DNA of 64,000 nucleotides, from assembly GCF_000020125.1 (NCBI RefSeq), contig NC_010681.1, forward strand, positions 3,162,001-3,226,000. The letters are read 5' to 3'. Both the position numbers and the translations under genes were made by a program. The DNA comes from Paraburkholderia phytofirmans PsJN (lineage in GTDB: Bacteria > Pseudomonadota > Gammaproteobacteria > Burkholderiales > Burkholderiaceae). Below the pieces are notes generated by a model, which saw only the letters and a list, made by a program, of their open reading frames with translations, was not told where the DNA came from and made no database searches. Every line of letters begins with the position of its first letter. Positions within the stretch are counted from its first letter, which is position 1. This document shows positions 8,737 to 18,127 of the stretch, piece after piece.

Positions 8737-9610
8737 CGTATCCTCCAGTATCTTTGGATTCTTCAACATTCAATTCGAGCTTGTACGCGAGCGCGATGAA
8801 CAACGCCTGGCACAAACAGATCGTGCTGGTCAGCGAGCGAAACGCAAACGCGCTGCCCTCTTTCACATACAGTTGCGTACTGGCATAACGCGCAAGCGGA
8901 GATAGTTGGCTATCCGTAATAACGAGCGTCTTCGCCTGATGATGATGCGCCACTCGCAAGCAATACTGCGTTTCCTTGCCATAGGGCGCGAAGCTGATTG
9001 CGATCACCACATCGCCCTTCTTCACACTGCGAATCTGTTCGCGGTACATGCCGCCGAAACCGGACACCAGATGCACGCGTTTGGGCGTGTGCTGCAGCGC
9101 GTAGACGATATAGCTCGCCACCGGAAACGAGCGCCGTACGCCGATCACGTAGATGTTGTCGGCCTGTTGCAGCATCTTCACCGCGGCGTCGAACTCCTTG
9201 TCGTCGAGGCCCGCTTCGAGTTCTTCCAGAGCGCCGCGCGAGGCCGCGATGAATTCGCGCGCCACCGAACCGCCGGACAGCGCGCCAGGCTTCTCGTCGA
9301 TCAGCTTGCGAATGCGCTGCTGATAACTCGGCGACGAACTGCCCTGCCCCGTGTAAGCCTGGCGAAACACCGCCTGCAGGTCGGAGAAACCGGAAAAGCC
9401 GAAGCGCTGCGCAAACCGCACCACGGCGGACGGATGCACGCCACAGCTCGCGGCAATGTCGCTGGTGCGGTCCACCATCACGCTCGATCGATGCTGCTCG
9501 ATATACGTCGCGACATTCTTCAACTGACGCGGCAACGCGTCGTAGTTTTCCGCGATGCGCTGCATCAATTCTTCGACGCTTGGCAATTCCTCGGTGCTCT
9601 CTTCCGCCAT
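8729..9610 (-). CDS. RpiR-family transcriptional regulator, probable inositol repressor (IolR-like)
   Basis: 293 residues. The N-terminal HTH_6 domain (about 15-90) includes TSDIAASCGVHPSAVVRFAQ, the recognition region. A C-terminal SIS sugar-phosphate-binding domain (about 140-270) contains IYVIGVRRSFPVASYIVYAL. Position between divergent catabolic and transport arms, with a GGAA-N6-TTCC palindrome 97 bp upstream of its start, matches RpiR-type IolR repressors of proteobacteria, which sense an inositol catabolic intermediate. Autoregulation is inferred from the operator overlapping its own promoter. Confidence 0.88.
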   Translation of the reverse strand: MAEESTEELPSVEELMQRIAENYDALPRQLKNVATYIEQHRSSVMVDRTSDIAASCGVHPSAVVRFAQRFGFSGFSDLQAVFRQAYTGQGSSSPSYQQRIRKLIDEKPGALSGGSVAREFIAASRGALEELEAGLDDKEFDAAVKMLQQADNIYVIGVRRSFPVASYIVYALQHTPKRVHLVSGFGGMYREQIRSVKKGDVVIAISFAPYGKETQYCLRVAHHHQAKTLVITDSQLSPLARYASTQLYVKEGSAFAFRSLTSTICLCQALFIALAYKLELNVEESKDTGGYDD

Positions 9611-9685
9611 GGTTTTCTCTCGGGTGCTTTATTGCAGTGCGGCAGCGGCCTCAAACCGGCGCCACACGGCCTCCTGACGCTGCCG

Positions 9686-9691
9686 ATTATA
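9686..9691 (-). promoter_or_regulatory. Candidate -10 of the rpiR-iolG promoter
   Basis: TATAAT on the minus strand, 76 bp upstream of the regulator start. At 17-bp spacing the -35 position falls inside the palindrome at 9707-9728, so a bound repressor would block it. The -35 itself is poor. Confidence 0.45.
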
Positions 9692-9706
9692 GGCAGCCGC
9701 CCCGTC

Positions 9707-9728
9707 AAATGGAACGTATTTTCCATTT
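9707..9728. promoter_or_regulatory. Probable IolR operator, palindrome AAATGGAA-N6-TTCCATTT
   Basis: Perfect 8-bp arms at 9707-9714 and 9721-9728 around a 6-bp spacer, containing GGAA-N6-TTCC. This core agrees with the motif I recall for the RpiR-family IolR of Sinorhizobium. It lies between the divergent regulator and transporter genes. Confidence 0.75.
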
Positions 9729-9736
9729 TTATTTGT

Positions 9737-9751
9737 AATGAAATTTTCATT
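9737..9751. promoter_or_regulatory. Second palindrome in the inositol control region
   Basis: AATGAAA-T-TTTCATT, a perfect 7-bp inverted repeat around one base. It sits 8 bp from the main operator and touches the presumed -35 of the transporter promoter. It may be a second regulator site or a different factor's site. Confidence 0.5.
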
Positions 9752-9778
9752 GCAACGTCTTGGAAGATCGCCTAATCT
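9750..9778 (+). promoter_or_regulatory. Candidate promoter of the inositol transport/catabolic operon
   Basis: TTGCAA (9750-9755) and TAATCT (9773-9778) are separated by 17 bp. Both hexamers are only partial matches. The palindrome at 9737-9751 overlaps the -35. Predicted leader is about 100 nt before the binding-protein start at 9888. Confidence 0.35.
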
Positions 9779-9887
9779 TGGTCGTGAGCGATGGCGCTTT
9801 GGTGGCAACACCCGGGTTTGTACGCAGATGCAAAGCCGCCCGCCAGACGCTCCCTTCAAAAACGACATACCGAGAAAGGTGGAGACA

Positions 9888-10934
9888 ATGAGACTTTGCA
9901 AGGGCAAGGCTACGCTCAGGATTCTGGTGACGGCATTGACGTTGGCGACGGGATTCGGCGCGGCCTCGGCCGCCCGCGCGGCTGACGCGCACTTCGTGCT
10001 GATCAGCCACGCGCCGGATTCGGATTCGTGGTGGAACACCATCAAGAACGCCATCAAACAGGCCGACGAGGACTTCAACGTCGAGACCGACTATCGCAAT
10101 CCGCCGAATGGCGACATCGCCGATATGGCGCGTCTGGTCGAGCAGGCCGCCGCGCGCAACTACGACGGTGTGATCGTCACCATCGCCGACTTCGACGTGC
10201 TGAAGAGCTCGATCAACAAAGTCACCGCGAAAAAGATTCCGCTCGTCACGATCAATTCCGGCACGGAGGAACAGAGCGCGCAACTCGGCGCGATCATGCA
10301 CGTGGGTCAGCCCGAATACGTGGCAGGCAAAGCCGCCGGTGAGAAAGCCAAGGCAGCAGGCGTGAAGTCGTTCCTGTGCGTGAATCACCTCGCCACCAAC
10401 ACCGTGTCGTTCGACCGTTGCCGCGGTTTTGCCGAGGCGATCGGCGTCGATTACAAGTCGTCGACCATCGACTCCGGCCAGGACCCGACCGAAATTCAAT
10501 CGAAGGTCAGCGCGTATCTGCGCAACCATCCGAACACCGGCGCGATCCTGACGCTCGGACCGACCCCGGCTTCGGCCACCTTGAAAGCGGTTCAGCAAAT
10601 GGGTCTGGCGGGCAAGATCTACTTCTGCACGTTCGACTTCTCCGACGACATCGCCAAGGCGATCCAGAACGGCACGATCCAGTTCGCGATCGACCAGCAG
10701 CCGTATTTGCAGGGCTATATCCCCGTGGCCGTGCTGGCGATCGTGAAGAAAGAGCACACCACCGATCCCGCGAAGATCCGCCAGATTCTCGAAGCCAATC
10801 CGAAGTTCAAGGAACGGCTCGCAACCTATGGCCTCGCACCTTCCTATGGGCCGAAGAACATTCGTTCGGGCCCGGGTTTCATCACCAAGGAAAACCTCGA
10901 CAAGGTCATCAAGTACGCAGGGCAGTATCGCTGA
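9888..10934 (+). CDS. Sugar/inositol ABC transporter substrate-binding protein
   Basis: 348 residues with a signal peptide ending near residues 30-33 (AASAARAADA), so periplasmic. The mature protein is a Peripl_BP_4 type binding protein: an opening beta strand HFVLISHAPDSDSWW, then NPPNGDIADMARLVEQAAA and a central GVIVTIADFDVL. Start chosen at the ATG with GGTGGAGAC just upstream; the frame is open for 50 more codons with no ribosome site. Being first in the inositol operon, it most likely binds myo-inositol or another cyclitol. Confidence 0.88.
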   Translation: MRLCKGKATLRILVTALTLATGFGAASAARAADAHFVLISHAPDSDSWWNTIKNAIKQADEDFNVETDYRNPPNGDIADMARLVEQAAARNYDGVIVTIADFDVLKSSINKVTAKKIPLVTINSGTEEQSAQLGAIMHVGQPEYVAGKAAGEKAKAAGVKSFLCVNHLATNTVSFDRCRGFAEAIGVDYKSSTIDSGQDPTEIQSKVSAYLRNHPNTGAILTLGPTPASATLKAVQQMGLAGKIYFCTFDFSDDIAKAIQNGTIQFAIDQQPYLQGYIPVAVLAIVKKEHTTDPAKIRQILEANPKFKERLATYGLAPSYGPKNIRSGPGFITKENLDKVIKYAGQYR

Positions 10935-10960
10935 TTCTTTTCTTTAGCTAGTCACGCGCA

Positions 10961-10999
10961 CGGCGGGCACCGCTTCGATTCGCAGCGGGCCGCCCGCCG
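10961..10999 (+). other. Strong stem-loop between binding-protein and permease genes
   Basis: Outer arms CGGCGGGC (10961-10968) and GCCCGCCG (10992-10999), with an inner pair CCGCT/AGCGG. There is no T-tract, so it is more likely a 3' mRNA stabiliser or processing site than a terminator. Such hairpins often raise binding-protein level relative to the membrane subunits. Confidence 0.6.
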
Positions 11000-11081
11000 C
11001 CACCGCGCATTTCACCGGCTGTCGTTCTCGCCTCGCATCCTCGCGTGCGAGCCGCACACGGCCGGGCTCCAAGGAGACATC

Positions 11082-12239
11082 ATGGGTGTAGCCGGCAAAC
11101 ACTTCCCACCGCACGTCAAGACGAATACCGGCGAAGCAGCGCCCTCGCTGCCCGATTCGGATGAACGGTTGCGCAAGGAATCCCGATTCGGCCATGTGCT
11201 GAATCGCCCCGAATTCGCCGCGATTTCCGGCGCGGTGCTGGTGTTTCTCGTTTTCGCGCTGACGGCCGGCAACTCCGGCATGTTCAATCTCGACGGCGTA
11301 ATGAACTGGTCGCAGGTCTCCGCGTATCTCGGCATTCTCGCCGTGGGCGCCTGTCTATTGATGATCGCCGGCGAGTTCGATCTCTCCATCGGCTCGATGA
11401 TCGGTTTCTCCGGCATGATGGTCGCGATTCCCTCGGTGTACTTTCACTGGCCGATTTCGCTGGCGATTCTCTTCGCGTTCGCCGGCTCCATGCTGCTCGG
11501 CGCGCTGAACGGCTATCTGGTGATGCGTACGCGCCTGCCGTCGTTCATCGTCACGCTCGCGTTTCTGTTCATCCTGCGCGGCCTCACCCTCGCGCTCTCG
11601 ATCATGTTCGCGGACCGCACCATCGTCTCCGGTGTCGGCGACCTCGCGCAGCAGGACTGGTTCGCGAATACGCTGTTTCACGGCGTCGCGCTGAACGGTC
11701 TGTTCACGATGCTCGCGCGCCATGGCATCGGCACCATGCTCGATAACGGCCACGCCCTCGTGCCGGGCATTCCCAAGGTGATTCTGTGGTGGCTCGGACT
11801 CGCGGCAGTGTGCGCGTTCGTGCTGGCAAAAACGCGCGCCGGCAACTGGATCCTCGCGGTAGGCGGCGACGCCAACGCGGCCAAGAATGTCGGCGTGCCG
11901 GTGCGTCGCGTGAAGATTTCGCTGTTCGTGTTGACCGCGTTCTGCTCATGCCTGTTCGCGGTGCTGCAAGTGTGCGACATCGGCTCGGCCGCGGCCGACC
12001 GCGGCTTGCAGAAGGAATTCGAAGCGATCATCGCCGCAGTGATCGGCGGCACCTTGCTCACGGGGGGTTATGGTTCGGTGGTCGGCGCGTGTTTCGGTGC
12101 GTTGATCTTCGGCGTGGTGCAGATCGGTATCACCTACACCAACGTCAGTTCCGACTGGTTCCGCGTGTTCCTCGGCGTGATGCTCCTGATCGCCGTGCTA
12201 TTCAATCACTATGTGCGCCGCCGCGTCTCGCAGGCGTAA
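11082..12239 (+). CDS. Sugar/inositol ABC transporter permease
   Basis: 385-residue inner-membrane permease of the BPD_transp_2 (RbsC-like) family, with about nine or ten hydrophobic segments. The family stretch [17 protein letters not shown] is near residues 90-106 and the conserved [12 protein letters not shown] loop lies near 262-273. Residues 1-45 form a cytoplasmic polar extension. AAGGAGAC upstream supports the ATG at 11082. The ATPase gene follows after 13 bp. Confidence 0.92.
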   Translation: MGVAGKHFPPHVKTNTGEAAPSLPDSDERLRKESRFGHVLNRPEFAAISGAVLVFLVFALTAGNSGMFNLDGVMNWSQVSAYLGILAVGACLLMIAGEFDLSIGSMIGFSGMMVAIPSVYFHWPISLAILFAFAGSMLLGALNGYLVMRTRLPSFIVTLAFLFILRGLTLALSIMFADRTIVSGVGDLAQQDWFANTLFHGVALNGLFTMLARHGIGTMLDNGHALVPGIPKVILWWLGLAAVCAFVLAKTRAGNWILAVGGDANAAKNVGVPVRRVKISLFVLTAFCSCLFAVLQVCDIGSAAADRGLQKEFEAIIAAVIGGTLLTGGYGSVVGACFGALIFGVVQIGITYTNVSSDWFRVFLGVMLLIAVLFNHYVRRRVSQA

Positions 12240-12252
12240 GGAGGAGACGAAC

Positions 12253-13119
12253 ATGTCCGATATGAATACCGCGGCGAACGCCTTGCCTGAATCGAACGCA
12301 AACGCGAACGCGAATGCCACCGCAGCCGCGCCGCAGGAAGACGTGATCCTCGCGCTGGAGAACGTCAACAAATACTTCGGCAAGGTCATCGCGCTAAGCG
12401 GCGTGACCTTGCGCCTGAAACGCGGCGAAGTGCACTGCCTGCTCGGCGACAACGGCGCGGGCAAGTCGACGCTGATCAAAACGCTTGCCGGCGTGCATCA
12501 ACCCTCTTCCGGACAATATCTGGTGGACGGCAAACCGGTGCTGTTCGAGTCGCCCAAAGATGCGCTCGATCTCGGCATCGCCACCGTGTATCAGGATCTC
12601 GCGCTGGTGCCGCTACTCTCCGTGGCGCGCAACTTTTTCATGGGACGCGAGCCGCAAAAGAAGTTGTTCGGTTTCCTGAGCGTAATGGACCTCGAAACGA
12701 GCGCCACCACCGCGCGCGACAAGCTCGCCGAAATGGGCATCAACGTGCGCGACGCGCATCAGCCGATCGGCACCATGTCCGGCGGCGAGAAGCAATGTCT
12801 CGCGATTGCGCGGGCGATTCACTTCGGCGCACGTGTGCTGATTCTCGACGAGCCGACCGCCGCGCTCGGCGTGAAGCAGAGCTTCAACGTGCTCAAGCTG
12901 ATTCACAAAGCGCGCGCCAAGGGCATCTCGGTGATCTTCATTACGCACAACGTGCACCACGCGTATCCGATCGGCGATTCGTTCACGGTGCTCAATCGCG
13001 GCAAATCGCTCGGCACGTTCACCAAGGAAACCATCAGCAAGGACGAAGTGCTCGACATGATGGCCGGCGGCGCCGAGATGCAGAAGATGATCGGCGAACT
13101 CGAAGGCGCGACGATCTGA
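12253..13119 (+). CDS. Sugar/inositol ABC transporter ATP-binding protein
   Basis: 288 residues. Walker [10 protein letters not shown], signature SGGEKQ and Walker B VLILDEP are all intact. It is a single nucleotide-binding domain, so a homodimer would power the transporter, unlike the double-domain RbsA/XylG type. The N-terminus carries an Ala/Asn run (ANANANAT) coded by repeated six-base units at about 12295-12318, which could vary in length by slippage. GGAGGAGAC upstream fixes the start at 12253. Confidence 0.92.
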   Translation: MSDMNTAANALPESNANANANATAAAPQEDVILALENVNKYFGKVIALSGVTLRLKRGEVHCLLGDNGAGKSTLIKTLAGVHQPSSGQYLVDGKPVLFESPKDALDLGIATVYQDLALVPLLSVARNFFMGREPQKKLFGFLSVMDLETSATTARDKLAEMGINVRDAHQPIGTMSGGEKQCLAIARAIHFGARVLILDEPTAALGVKQSFNVLKLIHKARAKGISVIFITHNVHHAYPIGDSFTVLNRGKSLGTFTKETISKDEVLDMMAGGAEMQKMIGELEGATI

Positions 13120-13183
13120 TTCATTAGCGCGGCGGCCCGGCACAGTCGCGCCGGCCGCCGCGCCTAGCTATTCAGGAAACTTC

Positions 13184-15229
13184 ATGGATCAATCCATCAC
13201 ATCCAGCGGCGTCACATCCGCTTCGGCGCCGGCCACCGGCAGCCGCTTCGCGCCGGGCCGCAGCCGCGATATCGTCTGCCTCGGCCGCCTCGCTGTCGAT
13301 CTGTACGCGCAGCAAGTCGGTGCGCGACTCGAAGACGTGTCGAGCTTCGCGAAGTATCTCGGTGGCTCGTCGGCGAATATCGCGTTCGGCTGCGCGCGGC
13401 TCGGCCTCGCCTCGTCGATGCTGGCGCGCGTCGGCAACGATCACATGGGCCGTTTTCTCACCGAGACGCTCACCAAGGAAGGCTGCGACGTCAGCCATGT
13501 GCGCATCGATCAGGAGCGCCTGACCGCCCTCGTGCTGCTCGGCTTAAAAGACCGCGATACTTTCCCGCTGATCTTCTATCGCGAGAATTGCGCGGACATG
13601 GCAGTCGACGAAGCGGATTTCGACGAGGCCTACATTGCGTCATCGAAGGCGTTGTTGATCACCGGCACGCACTTTTCCACCGAACAGGTGAACCGCACGA
13701 GCCGCCGCGCGCTGGACTACGCGCGCCGCAACCAGGTGCGCACCGTGCTCGACATCGACTATCGCCCGGTGTTGTGGGGTCTCACCGGTAAAGCGGACGG
13801 TGAGACGCGCTTCGTCGCGAGCGAAGGCGTCACTGCGCATTTGCAGCGCATTCTGCCGCTGTTCGATCTGGTGATCGGCACCGAGGAGGAATTCCGCATT
13901 GCAGGCGGCAAAACCGAACTGGTCGACGCACTCGCGATGGTGCGAGCCGTCACGCCGGCCACACTGGTACTGAAACGCGGACCGATGGGCTGCCAGATCA
14001 TCGACGGCGCGGTGCCCGCCTCGCTCGACGACCTGCCGATTCACGGCGGCGTGGAAGTCGAAGTGCTGAACGTGCTCGGCGCGGGCGATGCGTTCGCCTC
14101 GGGCTTTCTCTCTGGATGGCTGCGCGATCAACCGCTCGAAGCCTGCGCGCGCATTGCAAACGCGAGCGGCGCGCTGGTCGTCTCGCGCCACGGCTGCGCG
14201 CCGGCCATGCCGACGCCCGCTGAACTCGACTACTTCCTGCGCGAAGCGAAAGCGGATCCGCAGCGCATGCGCCGCCCGGATCGCGACGCAACGCTCGCAC
14301 GGCTGCATCGCGTCTCGCCGGCCCGCAAACAATGGGACGAAGTGCTCGGCTTTGCCTTCGACCATCGCAACCAGTTCTTCGAACTCGCGCAGCAAACCGG
14401 CGCTGACGATGCGCGTATTGCGCGCCTGAAGGGTCTGTTCGTCGAAGCCGTCGCGCAAACCGAAAGCGCGTTGGGTTTGCAGAACCGCATCGGTGTGCTG
14501 ATCGACGACCGCTATGGCCAGGACGCGCTGAACGCAGCGACTGGGCGCGGCTGGTGGATCGGGCGGCCGGTGGAACTGCCGGGCTCGGTGCCGCTCGTGT
14601 TCGATCATGGCCGTTCGATCGGCACCACGCTGATCCCGTGGCCGCAGGAACATATCGTGAAGTGCCTCGTGCAATTCCATCCGGACGAACCCATCGAGCA
14701 GCGGCTCGAACAGGAAGCGCAACTGCGCGCGCTCTACGACGCGACGCAAGCAAGCGGCCATGAATTGCTGCTCGAAGTGATTCCGCCGAAACACGCGCAT
14801 CTGCCGCAAGCGCCGGACACCGTGTATCGCGCGTTAAAGCGGCTGTACAACATCGGCATCTATCCCGAGTGGTGGAAGCTCGAACCGATGGACGCCGCGC
14901 AGTGGCGCAACGTCGATGCGCTGATTGCCGAGCGCGATCCGTATTGCCGGGGCGTGGTGCTGCTCGGTTTGTCGGCGGCCGTCGAGCAGCTGGACGAAGG
15001 CTTCCGCGCGGCGGCGCAATCGGCGACGTGCCGCGGCTTCACGGTCGGACGCACGATCTTCCATGAGCCGAGCCATGCGTGGCTCGCCGGAGAAATCGGC
15101 GACGACGAGTTGATCGGGCGCGTGCGCCGCACCTTCGAAACACTGATCGCTTCGTGGCGTGCAACGCGTGGCGCAAGCGCCGCGCAGTCCAGCGCACCGA
15201 AGCCTGTCCATCAGGAGCAAGCCGCATGA
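13184..15229 (+). CDS. iolC: Bifunctional 5-dehydro-2-deoxygluconokinase / DUF2090 aldolase-like protein
   Basis: 681 residues. The N-terminal PfkB carbohydrate kinase domain (about 28-350) has GGSSANIAFGCARLG and the signature VLGAGDAFASGF with the catalytic Asp. The C-terminal DUF2090 domain (about 370-660) corresponds to the 5-dehydro-2-deoxyphosphogluconate aldolase step (IolJ role). The fusion would phosphorylate 5-dehydro-2-deoxygluconate and split it to malonate semialdehyde and dihydroxyacetone phosphate. The fused form is known in proteobacteria. The stop overlaps the iolD start (ATGA). Confidence 0.93.
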   Translation: MDQSITSSGVTSASAPATGSRFAPGRSRDIVCLGRLAVDLYAQQVGARLEDVSSFAKYLGGSSANIAFGCARLGLASSMLARVGNDHMGRFLTETLTKEGCDVSHVRIDQERLTALVLLGLKDRDTFPLIFYRENCADMAVDEADFDEAYIASSKALLITGTHFSTEQVNRTSRRALDYARRNQVRTVLDIDYRPVLWGLTGKADGETRFVASEGVTAHLQRILPLFDLVIGTEEEFRIAGGKTELVDALAMVRAVTPATLVLKRGPMGCQIIDGAVPASLDDLPIHGGVEVEVLNVLGAGDAFASGFLSGWLRDQPLEACARIANASGALVVSRHGCAPAMPTPAELDYFLREAKADPQRMRRPDRDATLARLHRVSPARKQWDEVLGFAFDHRNQFFELAQQTGADDARIARLKGLFVEAVAQTESALGLQNRIGVLIDDRYGQDALNAATGRGWWIGRPVELPGSVPLVFDHGRSIGTTLIPWPQEHIVKCLVQFHPDEPIEQRLEQEAQLRALYDATQASGHELLLEVIPPKHAHLPQAPDTVYRALKRLYNIGIYPEWWKLEPMDAAQWRNVDALIAERDPYCRGVVLLGLSAAVEQLDEGFRAAAQSATCRGFTVGRTIFHEPSHAWLAGEIGDDELIGRVRRTFETLIASWRATRGASAAQSSAPKPVHQEQAA

Positions 15230-17199
15230 ATCAGCGCGTAGTGCATCACGAAGCGGCGTCCGCCAATGACGCCAGCCATGCCAGCACGCGCACGGACGGC
15301 ACGGTGCGCCTGACGACCGCGCAGGCACTGGTCCGCTATCTCGCCGCGCAACGCGTCGCGACGGAAGACGGCGAAGGCACCGAGCCGCTGTTCGGCGGCG
15401 TGTTCGCCATTTTCGGCCACGGCAACGTGGCGGGGATCGGCGAGGCGCTGTATCAGCACCGCGAAGAGTTGCCCACTCTACGGGCTCACAACGAGCAGGC
15501 GATGGCGCATAGCGCGATCGCCTATGCGAAGGCGCATTTCCGCCGCCGCATGATGGCCGTCACGACGTCGATCGGACCGGGCGCCACCAACCTCGTGACC
15601 GCGGCGGCGCTCGCCCATGTGAACCGTTTGCCGGTGCTGCTGCTGCCCGGCGACATCTTCGTTTCGCGCGCGCCCGATCCCGTATTGCAGCAAGTCGAAG
15701 ACTTCCACGACGGCGGCGTCTCCGCCAACGACGCGCTCAAGCCCGTGTCGCGCTACTTCGACCGCATCGTGCATCCGGCGCAATTGCTGAATGCGTTGCC
15801 GCGCGCGGTGCGCGTGCTGACCGATGCCGCCTTGTGCGGGCCTGTCACGCTCGCGTTGCCGCAAGACGTGCAGGCGCAGGCATGGGATTTCCCAGTCGAC
15901 TTCTTCAAGCCGCGCGTCGTCACGTTTTATTCGCCCGCGCCGCGCGCCGATGAAATCGAAGCCGCGATCGCGCGTCTGCGTCATGCGAAGCGGCCGTTGA
16001 TCGTTGCGGGCGGCGGCTTGCTCTATGGCCGCGCAACCGACGCGCTGCACCGTTTCGCCACCACGCATGGCATTCCAGTGGCGGAAACCCAGGCCGGCAA
16101 AGGCGCGCTCGCGTGGAACGATCCGCTGAACGCGGGCGCGTTGGGCGTGACCGGCTCGCCCGCGGCGAATGCGCTCGCGCACGACGCCGATTGCGTTCTC
16201 GCCATCGGCACGCGCTTGCAAGACTTCACGACCGGCTCGAACACCTTGTTCACGCAAGCCGACGTGATCGCCGTCAACGCCAATGCGTTCGACGGCCTCA
16301 AGCAACGCGCGCAAGTGGTCGAAGCCGATGCGCGTCTCGCGCTCGAAGCGCTCGCCGAACCGCTGCAAGGCTGGCACGCTGACCGCGCGTGGACCGCGCG
16401 CGCGCACAAACTCGCGGCAAGCTGGCGCGATACGGTCAGCACGCTCACGCATGCGCCGCAGCGCGATACCGTGCTGCCTTACGAGGGCGACGTGATCGGC
16501 GCCGTGCAGCGTTCGAGCGCCAGTTCACCCACGAACGATATCGTCGTCTGCGCGGCCGGCACGCTGCCCGCCGAGTTGCACAAGCTGTGGCGCGCGGGCA
16601 AACCGGGCGCGTATCACGTCGAGTACGGCTACTCGTGCATGGGCTACGAGATTGCCGGCGGCCTCGGCGTGAAGCTCGCGCGGCCCGCGCGTGAAGTGAT
16701 CGTGATGGTCGGCGACGGCAGCTATCTGATGATGAACAGCGAGATCGCCACCTCGGTGATGATCGGCGCGAAGCTGATCGTCGTGGTGCTCGACAATCGC
16801 GGCTATGGCTGCATCAACCGCTTGCAGCAGGCGTGCGGCGGCGCGCCGTTCAACAATCTGCTCGAGAACTGCATGCAAGGCCCGCTCGGCGCGCCGAAGA
16901 TCGATTTCGCCGCGCATGCGCGAGCGCTCGGCGCGCAGGCCGAACACGCGGCGAATGTCGCCGAACTCGCAGCCGCATTGCAACGCGCCCGCGCGGCGGA
17001 TCGCACTTACGTGATCAGCATCGATACCGATCCCGCCCACACCACCGACGAAGGCGGCTGGTGGTGGGAAGTGGCGGTGCCGGAAGTCTCGACGCGCCCC
17101 GCCGTGCGCGACGCGCGCGCGAAATACGAAACGCAACTCGCCGCCCGCGCCGAACCGGCCGGCTCCGCGCAGAACACCGGCTCCACCGACAACGAATGA
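15226..17199 (+). CDS. iolD: 3D-(3,5/4)-trihydroxycyclohexane-1,2-dione acylhydrolase
   Basis: 657 residues, ThDP-dependent enzyme that opens the ring of the diketone made by IolE to give 5-deoxy-glucuronate. The N-terminal pyrimidine-binding domain includes the Glu-containing stretch LRAHNEQAMAHSAIAYAKA. The C-terminal ThDP motif begins GDGSYLMMNSEIATS and ends with the Asn of VVLDNRGYG. The ATG at 15226 overlaps the iolC stop by four bases, indicating coupled translation. An upstream in-frame start at 15079 lies inside iolC and is rejected. Confidence 0.94.
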   Translation: MNQRVVHHEAASANDASHASTRTDGTVRLTTAQALVRYLAAQRVATEDGEGTEPLFGGVFAIFGHGNVAGIGEALYQHREELPTLRAHNEQAMAHSAIAYAKAHFRRRMMAVTTSIGPGATNLVTAAALAHVNRLPVLLLPGDIFVSRAPDPVLQQVEDFHDGGVSANDALKPVSRYFDRIVHPAQLLNALPRAVRVLTDAALCGPVTLALPQDVQAQAWDFPVDFFKPRVVTFYSPAPRADEIEAAIARLRHAKRPLIVAGGGLLYGRATDALHRFATTHGIPVAETQAGKGALAWNDPLNAGALGVTGSPAANALAHDADCVLAIGTRLQDFTTGSNTLFTQADVIAVNANAFDGLKQRAQVVEADARLALEALAEPLQGWHADRAWTARAHKLAASWRDTVSTLTHAPQRDTVLPYEGDVIGAVQRSSASSPTNDIVVCAAGTLPAELHKLWRAGKPGAYHVEYGYSCMGYEIAGGLGVKLARPAREVIVMVGDGSYLMMNSEIATSVMIGAKLIVVVLDNRGYGCINRLQQACGGAPFNNLLENCMQGPLGAPKIDFAAHARALGAQAEHAANVAELAAALQRARAADRTYVISIDTDPAHTTDEGGWWWEVAVPEVSTRPAVRDARAKYETQLAARAEPAGSAQNTGSTDNE

Positions 17200-17209
17200 G
17201 GACGTCCGC

Positions 17210-18127
17210 ATGACTGCTTTCGACGTACGTATCGGCATCAATCCGCTCTCGTGGATGAATGACGATCTGCCTTCGCTCGGCGGCGAGACGCCGCTCGAAG
17301 TGGCGCTGACGGAAGGCCGCGAGATCGGCTATCAAGGCTTCGAACTCGGCAACAAGTTTCCACGTGAACCGCAGGCGTTGAAGTCGCTGCTCGCGCAATA
17401 CGATCTCGCGCTCGTCTCCGGCTGGTATTCCGGACGCCTCGCGCGACGCAGCGTCGAAGAAGAAATCGCGGAGGTCGGCCCGCATCTCGAACTACTCGCG
17501 CAAAACGGCGCGACGGCGATGGTGTACGGTGAGGTTGCCGATTCGATTCAGGGCGCAGCGCAACCCCTTTACCAGCGCCCGCGCTTTTTCAGCGAGAAGC
17601 AATGGGCCGACTATGCGGCCCGTGTCGACGAATTCGCACGTTATACGCTGAGCCGCGGCGTGCGGCTCGCCTATCATCACCACATGGGCGCCTATGTCGA
17701 AACGCCTGCCGATGTAGACCAACTGATGGCGCGCACCAGCGACGCCGTTGGCCTGCTGTTCGACGCGGGACACATCACGTTTGCCGGTGGCGATCCGCTC
17801 GCCGTGCTCGACAAACATATCGGGCGCGTTTGCCACGTGCATTGCAAGGACGTGCGCCCCGCCGTCATGAAGCTCGCGCGCAATCGCAACTGGAGTTTTT
17901 TGGACGCGGTCATCGCCGGCGCCTTCACGGTGCCGGGCGACGGCGCGGTGAATTTCCCCGCGATCATCGAGCGCCTGAAGCGGCACGGTTATTGCGGCTG
18001 GCTGGTGGTGGAAGCCGAACAGGATCCGGTCGTGGCGCCGTCGTTCGAGTACGCGCAGAAAGGCTACAAGACGTTGCGCGCGCTGGTCGATGCGCCGCTC
18101 GACGGCACAGAGCAGGAGGCAGCATGA
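17210..18127 (+). CDS. iolE: Myo-inosose-2 dehydratase
   Basis: 305 residues, xylose-isomerase-like TIM barrel. It would dehydrate scyllo-inosose (2-keto-myo-inositol). Metal-binding residues are suggested by the conserved RLAYHHHMGAYVETP, LLFDAGHITFAGGDP and VCHVHCKDVRP segments and by the late Glu in GWLVVEAEQDP. It lies 10 bp after iolD; its stop overlaps the iolB start (ATGA). Confidence 0.94.
   Translation: MTAFDVRIGINPLSWMNDDLPSLGGETPLEVALTEGREIGYQGFELGNKFPREPQALKSLLAQYDLALVSGWYSGRLARRSVEEEIAEVGPHLELLAQNGATAMVYGEVADSIQGAAQPLYQRPRFFSEKQWADYAARVDEFARYTLSRGVRLAYHHHMGAYVETPADVDQLMARTSDAVGLLFDAGHITFAGGDPLAVLDKHIGRVCHVHCKDVRPAVMKLARNRNWSFLDAVIAGAFTVPGDGAVNFPAIIERLKRHGYCGWLVVEAEQDPVVAPSFEYAQKGYKTLRALVDAPLDGTEQEAA

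Noticed and set aside
13120..13183. Riboswitch or attenuator in front of iolC
   Set aside because: Only 64 bp of leader and no structured element visible; the gene is inside an operon.
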